From NCBI RefSeq assembly GCF_904842695.1, contig NZ_CAJGWQ010000019.1, positions 1 through 35,572 on the forward strand: 35,572 bases of DNA, read 5' to 3'. The stretch is from Gulosibacter hominis (lineage in GTDB: Bacteria; Actinomycetota; Actinomycetes; Actinomycetales; Microbacteriaceae). Each line of letters begins with the position of its first letter. The stretch's first letter is position 1. Below, in pieces: positions 18,018-24,948 of this stretch. The notes under the pieces are model-generated. The model was given only the letters and a program-made list of their open reading frames with translations. It had not been told where the DNA came from and made no database searches. Both the position numbers and the translations under genes were made by a program.

Positions 18018-18482
18018 ATGAGTTCAGCCTCGACATCAGCCAGTGATGCGTGGGAGTCGCTGTTTCGCACGCAGGTCGCGGTCATGCGCGTGCTGCGGCA
18101 AGATTTTGCCGGCGCCGGAATGTCGATTAACGAGTACGACGTGCTCTACAACATTGCCCGCTGCCCCGAGCGGCGTATCCGGCTGCGCGATCTGAACGAA
18201 TCGGTACTGATCACGCAATCATCGGTATCGCGGCTGATCGATCGGCTGGTTGCGCGCGGATTCGTCGAAAAATTCGAGGATGAATTTGATGCGCGCAGCA
18301 CTATCGTCGCCCTCACCGCGGCCGGCGTGAGTGAGTTCCGTCGGGTTGGGCGGATTCACGCCGACAGCATTGAACGTCACGTGGGCGGCGCGCTCGCCGA
18401 GGATGAACTCGCGACGCTGCAGGAGCTGTGCGAGCGGCTGCGCGAACCGTTCACGCCTGAAAGCAAGTCAGAGAAAAAATAG
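18018..18482 (+). CDS. MarR-family transcriptional regulator
   Basis: This 154-aa dimeric winged-helix regulator is mainly helical, with the recognition region ITQSSVSRLIDRLVARGFVEK (about residues 57-80) followed by the wing FEDEFDARSTIVALTAAG. Both are typical of MarR. The ATG at 18018 has AGCGGAG at short spacing; the GTG at 18012 is an alternative. The neighbours are the convergent M20 amidohydrolase gene and, upstream, the winged-helix gene. No obvious target is divergent to it, so self-regulation through the palindromes upstream is the simplest guess. The ligand is unknown. Confidence 0.9.
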   Translation: MSSASTSASDAWESLFRTQVAVMRVLRQDFAGAGMSINEYDVLYNIARCPERRIRLRDLNESVLITQSSVSRLIDRLVARGFVEKFEDEFDARSTIVALTAAGVSEFRRVGRIHADSIERHVGGALAEDELATLQELCERLREPFTPESKSEKK

Positions 18483-18523
18483 CGGCGGCACCTTGCGTCG
18501 CAGCCATCACGCGAGGCAACATC

Positions 18524-18563
18524 AAACGTTTCTGCAGTCACAGCGATAGCGACAGAAAGCGTT
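18524..18563. terminator. possible terminator between convergent marR and M20 genes
   Basis: aaacgtttctg (18524-18534) and cagaaagcgtt (18553-18563) can pair with one bulged base around an 18-nt loop. It lies midway between the two convergent stop codons. No T-run follows. Confidence 0.35.
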
Positions 18564-18579
18564 CACAGCACCACCCACT

Positions 18580-19749
18580 TCATCGCTCCTCATTGGAAGA
18601 CCGACATGCACTGCGACGCTGCGCGATGTCGAGAGCGGTGTAGGCAAGCCCAAGCGCACCGTCGTGAAGCGCTTGCTCGGCTATGGGGCCAATGCACGCA
18701 TCGGCAAACTCGGGCTGGTGGTTACTCGCGGTACCACCAACACCGATGTAGGGGTGGATGGCATTGACGACCTGAGACACATTGCCCATATCGGTTGAGG
18801 CCCGGGCCATCGTCGCGGCGAGTGGATCGACGTCGAAGTTACGACCCAGCGCAATGGCATTTCGCCGGTAGCACTCGAGCGCCTCTTGGTCGGTGCGCAT
18901 TTCTGAGTAGCGCCTACTCTCATGTGTGACCGTCAGTTTTGCGCCGGTTGCGAGTGCTCCCGCTTTGAAGCAGTTTTCGACCCGCTCTTCGAGTTTGAGC
19001 AGTTGCTCCATAGAGTCGGCACGAACGTACCAGCGCCCTTCGGTGCGTTCGGGGATGGCGTTCGGGGCCTCTCCGCCGCGGGTTTGAATGCCGTGCACCC
19101 GCACTCCGGCAGGCAGCTGTTGCCGCAGCGCGGCCAGCGCCACCTGCGCCACAAGAAACGCGTCGTTGGCATTCACCCCGCGATCGGGATAGGCGGCCGC
19201 ATGTGCCGCGGTGCCTTCGTAGGCAATGTGCCAGTGGGTCACCGCATATGGTCGGGCTTCGGCAACATCTACCGGTGCGGGGTGCGCCATACAAGCGAAA
19301 TCGAGGTTGGTGAACGCGCCGCGCTCGAGCAGCTCAATTTTGCCGCCACCGCCCTCTTCTGCAGGCGTGCCGATCACTTCAATGGCAATGCCGGATGCAC
19401 CGGCCACCTCAGCGAGCGCCAGCCCGGCACCGACCGACATGGCCGCGATGAGATTGTGTCCGCAGGCGTGCCCGAGGCCGGGGAGTGCATCGTACTCGGC
19501 GAGAAATCCCACGGTGAAGCGTTTTCCGGTGCCGTAGCGGGCACGAAATGCGGTGGGCAGTGCGCAATAGGGCTGCTCAACGGTAAACCCGCGCCGCCGC
19601 AATAGTTCGGCGACTGCGACTGACGACCGGGTCTCTTCCCAGGCGGTTTCGGGATGCGCATGAAGGTCGCGTGAGAGCGCCACAACTTCGTCGCGAACGC
19701 GTTCAAAACGGTTCGCGATGCGGCGCTTATCGCTGTCGATGTCAGTCAT
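18580..19749 (-). CDS. M20-family amidohydrolase
   Basis: This is a 389-aa metal-dependent hydrolase of the M20D group (hippurate hydrolase, N-acyl-amino-acid amidohydrolase, aminobenzoyl-glutamate hydrolase, IAA-amino-acid hydrolase). The family blocks are LHAHPETAWEE near residue 30, LAEYDALPGLGHACGHN with the metal-binding His and Asp, GTPAEEGGGGK with the catalytic Glu pair, and a lid domain with HAAAYPDRGVNANDA. The ATG at 19749 overlaps the DUF1028 stop by eight bases (ATGACTGA), so the genes are translationally coupled. It is the third gene of ridA-DUF1028-M20. The acyl group removed cannot be read from the sequence; it probably frees an amino acid or amine from an amide. Confidence 0.9.
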   Translation of the reverse strand: MTDIDSDKRRIANRFERVRDEVVALSRDLHAHPETAWEETRSSVAVAELLRRRGFTVEQPYCALPTAFRARYGTGKRFTVGFLAEYDALPGLGHACGHNLIAAMSVGAGLALAEVAGASGIAIEVIGTPAEEGGGGKIELLERGAFTNLDFACMAHPAPVDVAEARPYAVTHWHIAYEGTAAHAAAYPDRGVNANDAFLVAQVALAALRQQLPAGVRVHGIQTRGGEAPNAIPERTEGRWYVRADSMEQLLKLEERVENCFKAGALATGAKLTVTHESRRYSEMRTDQEALECYRRNAIALGRNFDVDPLAATMARASTDMGNVSQVVNAIHPYIGVGGTASNHQPEFADACIGPIAEQALHDGALGLAYTALDIAQRRSACRSSNEER

Positions 19750-20422
19750 CGCCGGGCACCCCATACGACGGTGCTGAGCGGGGGTCGCGCCCTCGAGTGA
19801 CGTAGTCGTCGCGCTGCGGAAGCCAGAGTTCAGTCAGCTCGGCAAGCGCCTCGACCGGATCGTCGTCCGCCCAATCGACACGCAGGTCGGTGACGCGCCA
19901 GCCGGCATCCCCCACCACTGCGAGCCCTGCCGAGTGAAGCGGCCCCTCTTCCCCGCCAGCAGCGACCGCTGCTCGCATCCCGGCGATCAGACGCCGCTCG
20001 ATTGGCCCTGTAGCCGCGAGCGCGGCATCAACCAGTGCTTCAAGCACCTCGAGTGACGCAAGCATATTGCCAGCCGCAACCGCATTTTTCCGTTGCGATG
20101 CGCCGAAGGTGCCGAGCGCTCGCGGGCCCGAGTAGACGGCGGTTTCGCCGGCGGCGTCGATTGTCAGAAGCTGCCGGAATTGGATGGTTTCTGGGTCGGC
20201 CGATTCGGTGACCGCGGCTATTGCTGCCGAAGCAGAATGACCCGCTTTGAGTTTGTCGAGCAGCATCACACCGAGCCGTGGATCGGTGACGTTTTGCGAG
20301 TGCGCGCCGCCCACGCCGTCGGCAAGGTTGACGCAGCGTGCCGCAACTGCGGGCGACGATGATGAGATTGCCGAACCAAACTCACCGGTTTCTGGGTCAC
20401 GTAGCAGCAGCGAGAAGGTCAT
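19742..20422 (-). CDS. DUF1028-type predicted Ntn hydrolase
   Basis: This 226-aa protein starts MTFSLLLRDPETGEFGSAISSSSPAVAARC, with the segment GVGGAHSQNVTDPRLG following, which is the DUF1028 pattern. The family is predicted to belong to the N-terminal-nucleophile hydrolase fold, although activity is not established. The long upstream extension of the frame is rejected: the ATG at 20422 overlaps the ridA stop by four bases (ATGA) and gives the family N-terminus. Genes of this family often sit next to amidohydrolases and Rid proteins, as here. It is located in the cytoplasm; no signal peptide is seen. Its substrate is probably related to that of the M20 enzyme, but that is inference. Confidence 0.85.
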   Translation of the reverse strand: MTFSLLLRDPETGEFGSAISSSSPAVAARCVNLADGVGGAHSQNVTDPRLGVMLLDKLKAGHSASAAIAAVTESADPETIQFRQLLTIDAAGETAVYSGPRALGTFGASQRKNAVAAGNMLASLEVLEALVDAALAATGPIERRLIAGMRAAVAAGGEEGPLHSAGLAVVGDAGWRVTDLRVDWADDDPVEALAELTELWLPQRDDYVTRGRDPRSAPSYGVPGDD

Positions 20423-20844
20423 GACTCGGCCCCCTGACTGATCACCGCGGTCGCATCGATTTCCACGAGCCATTCGGGGCGGGCGAGTGCCTGCACGACG
20501 AGGCCGGTCGAGACGGGATACACGCCGCGGAGCCATTTGCCCATGGTTCGGTACACGTCCTCGCGATACCGGGGGTCGGTGATGTAGACGGTTACTTTGA
20601 CGATGTCTTCGAGTCGGCTGCCAGCTTCTTCGAGCAACAGCTTGATGTTTGCCATTGCCTGCTCGGTTTGCGCGACCGGATCTCCAATGCCAACGGACTC
20701 GCGGGTTTCGAGGTCCTGCCCGATTTGACCTCGCAGGTATACGACCCCGTTCGCCACTACGGCCTGGCAGAGATCGTTATCCAGGTTCTGTTCCGGGTAG
20801 GTGTCTTTCGTGTTGAACGTGCGGATTCGGGTGTGTGTTGGCAT
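20419..20844 (-). CDS. Rid-family protein (RidA/YjgF-like)
   Basis: This 141-aa cytoplasmic protein is of the Rid superfamily, whose members hydrolyse reactive enamine/imine intermediates from amino-acid and pyrimidine catabolism. Conserved blocks are VANGVVYLRGQIG, TEQAMANIKLLLEEAG and ITDPRYREDVYRTMGKWLRGVYP. The usual final arginine motif (RVEIEA) appears as LVEIDATAVI, where the Arg that binds the carboxylate is not clearly present, so this may be one of the atypical Rid groups. The start is set at the ATG at 20844, six bases after AGGAGG; the ATG just before it is too close. It leads the ridA-DUF1028-M20 operon and is divergent from the LysR gene. Confidence 0.87.
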   Translation of the reverse strand: MPTHTRIRTFNTKDTYPEQNLDNDLCQAVVANGVVYLRGQIGQDLETRESVGIGDPVAQTEQAMANIKLLLEEAGSRLEDIVKVTVYITDPRYREDVYRTMGKWLRGVYPVSTGLVVQALARPEWLVEIDATAVISQGAES

Positions 20845-20947
20845 CATCGCCCTCCTGGGTATCCATGTGTGCCTGGCGGCCGCGACTGTCAGCGTTGAGA
20901 GCGCGGGAGTGTGTGTCCATTCAACGAACCGGCAATGCATCTGTAAA

Positions 20948-20962
20948 ATAGAAAACTGCTAT
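20948..20962. promoter_or_regulatory. possible LysR operator in the ridA-lysR intergenic region
   Basis: The dyad ATAG-N7-CTAT contains the T-N11-A core typical of LysR-type sites and lies in a strongly AT-rich stretch (about 20937-20985) between two divergent genes. A further CTATCTGATTAG dyad follows at 20968-20979. The call is by sequence shape only. Confidence 0.35.
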
Positions 20963-20993
20963 AAACACTATCTGATTAGAAGATGGAGGCAGC

Positions 20994-21911
20994 GTGGCCC
21001 GGTTTTCAATCACCCTCGCACAGCTCGGCTATTTTGCTACCTGCGCCCGCACGTTGAACATGACCGCAGCCAGCCAGGAGCTGCACGTCGCCCAGTCAGC
21101 AGTTTCGAGTTCCATCACGCAGCTTGAACGAGCACTCGGCACGTCACTGTTTATTCGGCGCCATGCCAAGGGACTGGTGCTCACTCCCGCGGGTGAGCGG
21201 CTACAACAAGAAACAGCCCTGCTGTTTGATCAGCTCGACTCGATGATCGATGCCATCCAGGCCGATGCCGCCGCGCTTCGCGGCACTCTGCGCGTGGCAG
21301 TATTTGACACGCTTACCCCCACCATCCTGCCGCAGGTAATGAGCCATATCGCACGCGAGCATCCCGAACTGAGTCTGGAAGTATTTGGTGGCGATCACGA
21401 ACAGAATCTGGCCGACCTACGCACCGGTCGCGCGGAAGTTGCCATCACCTACGAATTCAGCGCGGCAGACGACATCGTGACAGCACCACTTGGCGCAATT
21501 CGTCCCTACATCATCGTTGCCGACACAAGCCGCTTCGCGAAGCGAAAACGCGTCCACCTCTCTGAACTGGTGGATGAGCCGCTTGTGTTGCTCGACCTGC
21601 CCGACAGCCGTGAGTACTTTCTTACACTCATCCGCACCGCTGGCGGCACTCCACAGATCCGCTACAAAACACCCAATTTTGAGGCGTTACGCTCCATGGT
21701 CGCCTCTGGCATGGGATATTCCATCCTCAACCAGCAGCCGGCCTTCGACACCACCTATGCTGGCCCGCGGGCTATCGCACTCGAAATCGCCGACGAGGTT
21801 CCCTCGCTTCGACTCGTAATTGCCCAGCTGCGCCAGACCCGTCCGACTGCACGCAGTCGTGCCTTCGTCGAAATTGTTCAACAGGTGCTCGAAGAATCAA
21901 ACGCTAGCTAG
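20994..21911 (+). CDS. LysR-type transcriptional regulator
   Basis: This 305-aa regulator has an N-terminal winged helix (residues 1-65; the block LNMTAASQELHVAQSAVSSSITQLERALG is the LysR signature) and a periplasmic-binding-like effector domain (about 92-295). It probably controls the divergent ridA-DUF1028-M20 operon from the shared intergenic region, where a T-N11-A dyad is visible. The start is a GTG at 20994 with GGAGG seven bases upstream. The effector pocket shows no recognisable ligand motif. It is convergent with the flavin monooxygenase gene, and the last 15 bases of the two coding regions overlap on opposite strands. Confidence 0.93.
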   Translation: MARFSITLAQLGYFATCARTLNMTAASQELHVAQSAVSSSITQLERALGTSLFIRRHAKGLVLTPAGERLQQETALLFDQLDSMIDAIQADAAALRGTLRVAVFDTLTPTILPQVMSHIAREHPELSLEVFGGDHEQNLADLRTGRAEVAITYEFSAADDIVTAPLGAIRPYIIVADTSRFAKRKRVHLSELVDEPLVLLDLPDSREYFLTLIRTAGGTPQIRYKTPNFEALRSMVASGMGYSILNQQPAFDTTYAGPRAIALEIADEVPSLRLVIAQLRQTRPTARSRAFVEIVQQVLEESNAS

Positions 21912-23168
21912 TTTGTGGGGCGAGGGCCGATAGCTCGCATATCCGCGCTGGATGGTGATCTGATCGGCAATATATTTGGCATCGTGCCAGCATCCCCAGA
22001 TGAAGCTTGAACCGCGACGCGACTGCCAGGGCAGGCCGACGAAATAGATTCCCGGCTCGACCGACACGCCACGCTGCTGGAGTGGCCGCCCCTCTGCATC
22101 CACCGCGCGAGCTGGTAGCCACGAATAGTCGACCCGGAATCCGGTAGCCCAGATGATGGTAGAAATCCCGACTTTGTCGAGATCGAGCTCAAGAAATGGA
22201 TGCGTAACGCAATCGGGGTCGGGCAGTATCTCGCGAGCCGATGGTTCTTCGGGGAAATCAAGACCGTTTTCGGCGATATAGGCATCAGCCTCGTCGAGCA
22301 GACTCAGGTAGTTGGCATCACCGTTGCGGATGTTGCGCGCAAGATCATTAGCGAAGTGCATGACACTCCCCGCACACGATTCGGCACGGCCCAGCAGCGT
22401 GATGCCGTCATAAGCGAGCTGGCGAAAATCAACGGTGTGCCCGCCAGCTGCACCGCTCACGGCGATAGTGACATGTTCGGCACCCACTGCGGGGGTGGCC
22501 ATCTCCCACTTCCCCAGCACACCGAGCCAGTACACAAAGTCGTGGTCTCGGTAGCGACGGGGCGGACGATCGTGCGGACCCACGGCAAGATAGGTGTCGC
22601 GGCCGGCCGCATTGAGTTCGGCAGCAATCTGCACGCCCGAACTGCCGGCTCCGACAACGAGCACTGGCCCGGGCGGGAGCTGTTCGGGATTGCGGTATTG
22701 ATTTGAGTGCAGCTGCAGGATGTGATCGCTCTGCGGCACGATCGGCGGGATCACCGGCTGCTGAAACGGACCGGTCGCGGCAACCACAAAATTGGCTTCA
22801 ATGGTGCCGTCGGTGGTTTCGACCCGAAATCCACGCGCATGTTCACGCTTGGCGACGCGCGTCACCTCAACCCGCTCGCGCACTGGCGCGTGAATCTGCT
22901 GCGCAAACGCCTCGAGATAGTCTGCCACTTGATCTTTAGTGGCAAACTCATCGGGGTCGACGCTCGTGAACTCACGGGTTGGAAAGCGGTCGTGCCATAC
23001 CGGCCCATTGGTCACGAGCGAATCCCACCGCACATTGCGCCAGCAGTGCGCGATCGTGTTTTTTTCAAGAACCAGATGCGGGATACCGGCGTTAGTGAGA
23101 TGTTCACTCATCGCGAGGCCAGACTGTCCCGCCCCCACCACAACGACTTCGGTGCTTTCGTGCGGCAT
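21897..23168 (-). CDS. flavin-dependent monooxygenase (CzcO/FMO type)
   Basis: This is a 423-aa FAD- and NADPH-dependent oxidoreductase. The FAD-binding motif VVVVGAGQSGLAMSEHL is at the N-terminus (residues 8-24), and a second dinucleotide motif LVVGAGSSGVQIAAEL lies near 165-180. Between them ILQLHSNQYRNP corresponds to the FMO/Baeyer-Villiger fingerprint region; the full FxGxxxHxxxW is not perfectly kept. The start at 23168 is chosen because VVGAG must lie near the N-terminus. The upstream extension to 23390 would run through the 15-bp dyad. It ends inside the end of the LysR gene (15-bp overlap). Association with ridA-DUF1028-M20 suggests N- or S-oxidation of a related substrate. Confidence 0.9.
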   Translation of the reverse strand: MPHESTEVVVVGAGQSGLAMSEHLTNAGIPHLVLEKNTIAHCWRNVRWDSLVTNGPVWHDRFPTREFTSVDPDEFATKDQVADYLEAFAQQIHAPVRERVEVTRVAKREHARGFRVETTDGTIEANFVVAATGPFQQPVIPPIVPQSDHILQLHSNQYRNPEQLPPGPVLVVGAGSSGVQIAAELNAAGRDTYLAVGPHDRPPRRYRDHDFVYWLGVLGKWEMATPAVGAEHVTIAVSGAAGGHTVDFRQLAYDGITLLGRAESCAGSVMHFANDLARNIRNGDANYLSLLDEADAYIAENGLDFPEEPSAREILPDPDCVTHPFLELDLDKVGISTIIWATGFRVDYSWLPARAVDAEGRPLQQRGVSVEPGIYFVGLPWQSRRGSSFIWGCWHDAKYIADQITIQRGYASYRPSPHKLASV

Positions 23169-23298
23169 AGATGATCTCCGTTCTCTCGCTGCCGCAGCTT
23201 GCGCTGGCTTCATTGCACAGCGCGTTATGTGTGGCGGCAGCCGTCTACGTGCAAGATCAGCCAACCGCAACACAAATGCATCTAGCAAATAGTTGTTT

Positions 23299-23337
23299 GC
23301 GCACCACTGCATCCAATTTGGTGATGCAGTGGTGCGC
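23299..23337. repeat. perfect 15-bp inverted repeat
   Basis: gcgcaccactgcatc (23299-23313) and gatgcagtggtgcgc (23323-23337) are exact complements with a 9-nt loop. It lies in the 352-bp gene-free stretch (23169-23520), about 130-170 bp upstream of the monooxygenase start on the minus strand and about 185 bp upstream of the 182-aa gene on the plus strand. No T-run follows on either strand, so it is not a standard terminator. The rest of the gap holds the half-sites at 23406-23459 and no gene. Confidence 0.85.
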
Positions 23338-23405
23338 TCGCGAGTAGGAGCTGGCGGAGCTGCAGCAGCCGTGCAAACGTCTGCGCGCACCGTTCACGCC
23401 GGGCA

Positions 23406-23459
23406 CTAACCTGCCAACGCGGCGCTCCCGTTTACCTGCTTGGCGGAGTCTTAGGTTAG
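23406..23459 (+). promoter_or_regulatory. two inverted half-sites like a DtxR/IdeR box, upstream of the 182-aa gene
   Basis: TTAGGTTAG at 23451-23459 equals one half of the DtxR/IdeR iron-box consensus. The inverted CTAACCT lies at 23406-23412. The two halves are too far apart to make one standard 19-bp box. TAGGTT at 23452-23457 can also be read as a -10 hexamer for the gene at 23521. Confidence 0.25.
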
Positions 23460-23520
23460 CGGCAGAACACAGGGTCTCGGCCAGGCACCCGCTGCCGACC
23501 ACGTCGAAAGGCAATCACAC

Positions 23521-24069
23521 ATGAACACTTCCGTAACGTTGCTGCCCAACATCGGAGCAGAGTTCCGTGCACCGCTCGGCAACGGAACAATCCGATTTGG
23601 TGATGACCGGTCAGCGGTCTGTGCGGTACTTGGCGACCCTGAGCCACAGGTTGAGGAACACCGCCTGACGTTCGCTGATGCATCAGTACAGGTGCATCTC
23701 GGACGCACGGGGGTTGAGTTCATTGAGTTTCACACGAATCCGCATAGCAACGGCGTCGAAGTAGAGCTCAACGGCAAGAACCTGTCCCAACTGGGCGTGG
23801 CTGACTGCACCGAATACCTGCGGGCTTGCAACAAGCTCGCACCCGTTGACGACAGTGAAGCTCCCGCTGCGTGGGTTTTTAAAGGCATCGGCCTTACCGT
23901 CTGGCAACCGTACGCGTTTGAGGATGCACAAGAAGACCTCAACCACGCTACTCAGGCTGGCCAGATCGACCCAGAAGAGCTGCAATATTTGCAAGACGAA
24001 GTCGCCCGCGCAGCTCACTTTGAGTCAATTGGCATCGGCTCACCCGAGTATATGGAGAACTACTTCTAG
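23521..24069 (+). CDS. unknown 182-aa soluble protein
   Basis: This is an acidic cytoplasmic protein with no signal peptide or membrane helix. The N-terminal part has the pattern GNGTIRFGDDRSAVCAVLG followed by beta strands (DASVQVHLGRTGVEFIEFH, EVELNGKNL). The second half is mainly helical with an acidic tail (EEL, DEVARAAHFE, PEYMENYF). It reminds me loosely of small standalone proteins found beside contact-toxin loci, which act as immunity factors, but I have no motif to prove this. The ATG at 23521 is the only sensible start; a short AAAGG lies upstream. It stands alone between two structured gene-free regions, unlike its densely packed neighbours, which hints at a transferred or accessory gene. 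Confidence 0.75.
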   Translation: MNTSVTLLPNIGAEFRAPLGNGTIRFGDDRSAVCAVLGDPEPQVEEHRLTFADASVQVHLGRTGVEFIEFHTNPHSNGVEVELNGKNLSQLGVADCTEYLRACNKLAPVDDSEAPAAWVFKGIGLTVWQPYAFEDAQEDLNHATQAGQIDPEELQYLQDEVARAAHFESIGIGSPEYMENYF

Positions 24070-24127
24070 GCTGGCCCGTTTCTAGGCTGACCCACTATTG
24101 CGCCCAGCCCTGCAGCCCAGCGCCAGC

Positions 24128-24168
24128 CGCCAACCCCGCGCCAACCCCGCGCCAGCCCTGCGCCAGCC
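24128..24168. repeat. degenerate 11-bp tandem repeat
   Basis: The unit cgccaaccccg occurs exactly at 24128-24138 and 24139-24149, then as variants at 24150-24160 and 24161-24168. On the other side of the AT-rich core (24397-24440), ggcagccgg-type units repeat at irregular spacing. Both flank the structured element at 24222-24342. Confidence 0.7.
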
Positions 24169-24221
24169 GGCCCAGCAGCAACAGCATCCGGCCCACCTGC
24201 CTGCCCGTCTGTCTGCGGATT

Positions 24222-24342
24222 TTTGTTTCCTGCGATCAGAATTTTGGCTGCAAAAACGGCTTTGAGAGCCGGAAACAGGCCTGAAACCGCGGTTTTGCAG
24301 CCAGGAAACAAATCTCCTTCCTGAATTGAAGTCAGGAAACAA
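24222..24342. repeat. AT-richer structured element with nested inverted repeats
   Basis: In the 443-bp gap 24070-24512 the following dyads are seen: tttgtttcctg (24222-24232) with caggaaacaaa (24302-24312); ggctgcaaaa (24246-24255) with ttttgcagcc (24293-24302); a perfect 12-bp palindrome aaaccgcggttt (24284-24295); and ttcctga (24318-24324) with tcaggaa (24332-24338). The motif caggaaacaa occurs twice (24302 and 24333). The element is lower in GC than its surroundings and looks like a dispersed repeat, small non-autonomous element or regulatory RNA. It contains no gene I can support. Confidence 0.7.
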
Positions 24343-24512
24343 TTTTCCTTACGCAGGAGCGGAGGTGTCCCAGCCGGGCGGATGCAGTCCAAGCGGGGCA
24401 GCCGGAGCAGAGCGAGGGCAGCCGGAGCGGGGGCAGCCGGGCGGAGGCAGCCCACACCGGGCAGAGGTCCCTACCCGAACACCGCCGCCGGCGCGATGAA
24501 CAGGGCGTGCAG

Positions 24513-24881
24513 CTACGGCCGCACGTACGCCCAGCCCTCGAACTGCCGCTGCGCGCACAGCGCGGTCGCGGTGGGCGCGAGCTTGATGTCACTGATCAGG
24601 TCATCCTTGGCGATCTCGCGAGCACGCACCGCGAGCGCACACAGGTAGATGTGCACATTCGAGTTATCGGCGAGGGCGTTTTCAAGCTCACTCGATCCGG
24701 CGTATGAATGGGTCGCACCGGTCACGCATCCGCCCTGCGCCACGATGTTCACCTGCACATCGTCGCCGAGCACCTTGATGGCGTTGGCACCCGACTGGTA
24801 CGCGCCGAACAACCGCGCCGGATCATCCGAGTTGATGTGGATCACAATGCCGCGAGTGGCGCCTGCTACCGATTCAGTCAT
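24513..24881 (-). CDS. DsrE/DsrF-like small protein
   Basis: This is a 122-aa cytoplasmic protein. The core IVIHINSDDPARLFGAYQSGANAIKVLGDDVQVNIVAQGG fits the alpha/beta DsrE fold of sulfur-transfer and sulfur-relay proteins. Three cysteines are seen (in AQGGCVTG, IYLCALA and TALCAQ); in this family one Cys usually carries persulfide, but which of these would do so is not clear. The start at 24881 is set by the TAGGAT box seven bases upstream, again a leaderless arrangement, although an AGGA overlaps the box and could act as Shine-Dalgarno. It is divergent from the short-chain dehydrogenase gene. Confidence 0.75.
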   Translation of the reverse strand: MTESVAGATRGIVIHINSDDPARLFGAYQSGANAIKVLGDDVQVNIVAQGGCVTGATHSYAGSSELENALADNSNVHIYLCALAVRAREIAKDDLISDIKLAPTATALCAQRQFEGWAYVRP

Positions 24882-24888
24882 ATGCACC

Positions 24889-24894
24889 ATCCTA
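24889..24894 (-). promoter_or_regulatory. -10 box of a leaderless DsrE-like gene
   Basis: On the minus strand TAGGAT is followed by seven bases and then the ATG at 24881. Confidence 0.45.
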
Positions 24895-24935
24895 CGCCCG
24901 CCGCACCTATCCAGCAGCCGCAAATCTCAGCAGCC

Positions 24936-24941
24936 TAGGCT
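24936..24941 (+). promoter_or_regulatory. -10 box of a leaderless short-chain dehydrogenase gene
   Basis: TAGGCT is followed by seven bases and then the ATG at 24949. The box lies inside the perfect 12-bp palindrome cagcctaggctg (24931-24942), so the same box reads as TAGGCT on the minus strand too. Confidence 0.5.
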
Positions 24942-24948
24942 GAGCATC

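Noticed and set aside
23169-23390. N-terminal extension of the flavin monooxygenase
   Set aside because: It runs through the perfect 15-bp dyad and puts the FAD motif 80 residues from the N-terminus; the family begins near VVGAG.
24066-24455. 129-aa minus-strand frame over the structured element
   Set aside because: It mainly translates repeats (GC-rich runs) and dyads; no start signal. A dispersed repeat is the better reading.
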